A stretch of 64,000 nt of DNA from Streptomyces griseoloalbus (GTDB lineage Bacteria; Actinomycetota; Actinomycetes; Streptomycetales; Streptomycetaceae), in assembly GCA_014650015.1 (NCBI GenBank), contig BMUD01000009.1, forward strand, positions 124,001 to 188,000. The letters run 5' to 3'. The position numbers were made by a program, and so were the translations under genes. The notes under the pieces were generated by a model. That model did not search any database. It was not told the DNA's origin and saw only the letters and a list, made by a program, of their open reading frames with translations. Positions 60,330 through 64,000 of this stretch are shown piece by piece (positions within the stretch are counted from its first letter, which is position 1; each line of letters begins with the position of its first letter).

Positions 60330-60460
60330 GGGCTGCCCCCCTTCTGTGTGGTGCGTTCCCCCAGTGGTCTCCACCCTCGCACGCGCCACTGACAATCAGA
60401 GGATCGCATTCCGCTTATCGGCCGGAGCAGGTCGCCACAGGCCGCCCCGGCACGGGGCGT

Positions 60461-61702
60461 TCACGACACAGGACGTGAATCCGCCCACATCAGCTCGAAC
60501 TCCTCGCGGTAGATGGGGAACAGTCCACCTTCCTCGACTTCGCCCGGCTTGACCACCTTGGTCCCGTTGCGCAGGACCAGCACGGGCGCCTCCATCCCCC
60601 GGGAGCGGCGCAGATGGTTCTGCACGACCGCGACCCCGTCCGACCCGTCACCGTCCACGAGGTAGGCCGTGCAGCGGGGCGTCTCGTCGTAGACCTGGAT
60701 CTCGAAGGCACCCGGGTCGCGCAGCCGGGACCGTACGCGGCGCATGTGCAGGATGTTCATCTCGACGGCGCGGGCGAGCTCGCCGCGCTTGATGCCGAGT
60801 TCGCGCTCGCGGCGCTTGACCGCGCTGGAGGCCGGGTTCAGGAACAGCAGCCGGACCCGGCAGCCGGACTCGGCGAGCCGCACCAGACGGCGCCCGGAGA
60901 AGTTCTGCACCAGCAGGTTGAGGCCGATACCGAGGGCGTCGAGCCGGCGCGCTCCGCCGAAGATGTCCTCGGCCGGGAACTGGCGCAGCAGCCGCACCCG
61001 GTCCGGGTGGACGGCGACCACATCGGCGTACCGGTCGCCGACCAGGTCCTCGACCGCGTCGACGGGCAGCCGGCGGGCGGACGGCACGTCCCCGCCGGCG
61101 CCGAGCATCTCCAGCAGCCGTGCGGAGGCCCGTTCGGCCTGGCTCAGGACCGCCTCGGACAGGGCGCGGTTGCGGGACACGACGTTCCGGGTGACCTCCA
61201 GCTCGTCCAGGGCGAGCTCGACGTCCCGGCGGTCGTCGAAGTACGGCTCGAAGCAGGGCCAGTGCTGCACCATCAGCTCGCGCAGCTGCGGCAGGGTGAG
61301 GAAGGACAGGACGTTGTCGTCGGCCGGGTCGAGCAGATAGCCCTTGCGGCGGCTGACCTCGCGCACCGCGACGGCGCGCTGCACCCATTCCTGCCCGGCC
61401 GGTCCGGCCGCGGCCACCACCCAGTCGTCGCCGTGCACGGGCTCGTACACGGGCCGCAGCACGGCCGCCACGACCGCGCGCAGCCGCTGTTCGACGAGGT
61501 TCAGCCAGATGTAGGCGCGGCCGGCCCGCTGGGCGCGGGTGCGCACCTCGCGCCAGGCGTCGGCGCCCCAGTCCAGTTCCGGCCCGATCGAGCCCGCGTC
61601 CATCGGCCGTGCCAGGGACACCGCTCCGGGCGGGACGTCCGTGGAACCACTCCCCTCGTGACCCTCGTCACCAGGGGGCAGTTCCAGCCCTCCCGAGCCC
61701 AC
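60461..61702 (-). CDS. SAV2148-type HEPN-domain protein
   Basis: The protein has 413 residues from GTG 61702 (GTG 61732 also possible). It is a highly conserved Streptomyces protein: [85 protein letters not shown] and [20 protein letters not shown] recur nearly unchanged. Databases describe it as HEPN-containing. HEPN domains often act as RNases or in toxin and stress systems; nothing here shows the activity. The C-terminal part may bind a nucleotide. No partner nucleotidyltransferase is nearby. Confidence 0.85.
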   Translation of the reverse strand: MGSGGLELPPGDEGHEGSGSTDVPPGAVSLARPMDAGSIGPELDWGADAWREVRTRAQRAGRAYIWLNLVEQRLRAVVAAVLRPVYEPVHGDDWVVAAAGPAGQEWVQRAVAVREVSRRKGYLLDPADDNVLSFLTLPQLRELMVQHWPCFEPYFDDRRDVELALDELEVTRNVVSRNRALSEAVLSQAERASARLLEMLGAGGDVPSARRLPVDAVEDLVGDRYADVVAVHPDRVRLLRQFPAEDIFGGARRLDALGIGLNLLVQNFSGRRLVRLAESGCRVRLLFLNPASSAVKRRERELGIKRGELARAVEMNILHMRRVRSRLRDPGAFEIQVYDETPRCTAYLVDGDGSDGVAVVQNHLRRSRGMEAPVLVLRNGTKVVKPGEVEEGGLFPIYREEFELMWADSRPVS

Positions 61703-62255
61703 CCGCGCACCGCCTTCCGCTCCCCCGAGCACTCCCCGTCCCGACGATCAAGGAGAGTACTCCGCATGCGGCGCACGGTGCAGCCCGATGGACAGGGTCG
61801 TTTCTCAACTTCCCCCGTCCAAGCGACCGTTCCGCCCTCCGACCGCACGGGGAGTGAGCGGATTCATAGCCCCGCCGCCACGGGACGACCGAGCACAACG
61901 CCCCACGGTGGGAAGGGAATCGGGCACCGGGGCGGGCCCGCTCGCCCGACATCGCGGCCCCCTCGCCGGCACCACGTTCACGCTCCCGGTCACCGCGACC
62001 GTCCTCCGGTCACCGCGCTCGCCCGCCCCGCCCCGCGACAGCTCACCCGGCCGTCCCGGCACCCGCCACACCCGCCCCGGCCCGCGCGAGGGCGACGTCC
62101 CGCGCGCGGCTCGCGGAAACCGCCCGTCGACGGATGCACGGGTCCGGGACGACGGGGCAGAGGTAAGGGATGGTTCCCGCCCTTTCGGGGAGACTCGGGA
62201 AGACTCGGAGCCCAGGCGCCGCCACCGGCGCCGTACACCTGAAAGAGTCGTATCC
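61703..62255. other. 553-bp gene-free region upstream of glgX
   Basis: I find no convincing gene on either strand. Around 61967-62005 the plus strand could encode [14 protein letters not shown], which faintly recalls the last strand of a histidine kinase ATPase domain, but nothing else supports it. The last 20 bp hold GAAAGAG, the likely glgX ribosome-binding site. Confidence 0.5.

Positions 62256-64000
<1,745 letters not shown>

Noticed and set aside
61960-62010. Possible histidine-kinase C-terminal fragment upstream of glgX
   Set aside because: Only about 14 residues match loosely and no G1 or N box is found in any frame upstream.

Overview
The window is chromosomal DNA from a Streptomyces. 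It is very GC-rich, has strong third-position G/C bias and contains many leaderless or GTG-initiated genes. Families typical of the genus are present: alditol oxidase AldO, an SAV2148-type HEPN protein, a DUF2252 protein, a large LAL/LuxR regulator, an actinobacterial ferredoxin-type sulfite reductase, and an erm/mgt macrolide self-resistance pair. There is no tRNA, rRNA, phage, intact transposase or CRISPR array. Most of the sequence looks like ordinary chromosome interrupted by a few small sites of gene decay.

Layout. 1-9.4 kb: the 5' part of a radical SAM protein, AldO, a scrap of a GH2 beta-galactosidase, a Tat-exported PHP phosphoesterase with a His-rich leader, a TetR regulator with an apparent AUA start, a membrane toroid protein paired with a cupin, a NUDIX hydrolase, a PEP-mutase-like enzyme and a DinB-fold protein. 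9.5-12.7 kb: a three-gene secreted carbohydrate operon (GH43, GH43+ricin lectin, SGNH esterase), whose first enzyme has lost the centre of its catalytic domain. 12.8-23.8 kb: an amidotransferase, then a block of membrane and stress-type genes (lipid kinase, DUF7144-like, SHOCT, HdeD, DUF2252 and others). Three promoters in this block carry the same 17-bp palindrome at a constant distance from the start codon. A LAL regulator-MFS exporter operon follows. 23.8-33.2 kb: homocysteine methyltransferase, a decay zone (frameshifted anti-sigma-type ATPase, MOSC gene split around a CAP-domain gene), carboxylesterase and LacI regulator, a periplasmic binding protein, ThuA and NADAR genes, and a second scar where VOC and AraC genes are fused by deletion. 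33.3-39.9 kb: YihY, AidB-like acyl-CoA dehydrogenase, a GAF-domain regulator, a secreted protein and a GNAT.

40.0-49.6 kb is a complete assimilatory sulfur operon: a cysteine-bearing leader peptide, then sulfite reductase, a zinc-ribbon peptide, CysH, CysC, CysD, CysN, a sulfonate-type ABC importer and a sirohydrochlorin chelatase for the sulfite reductase cofactor. The chelatase 3' end is expanded into a 44-bp tandem repeat array. 50-55.4 kb holds an MMPL transporter and the erm-mgt resistance operon, which has its own promoter, a 37-codon leader peptide and a hairpin next to the erm ribosome-binding site. 55.4-64 kb: a sugar ABC importer, an APH-like kinase, a DEDD exonuclease, the SAV2148-type protein and the 5' part of glycogen debranching enzyme GlgX, which runs off the window.

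Gene calls rest on translated motifs and remembered family sequences; no database search was possible. Pseudogene and regulatory calls are the least certain and carry lower confidence.
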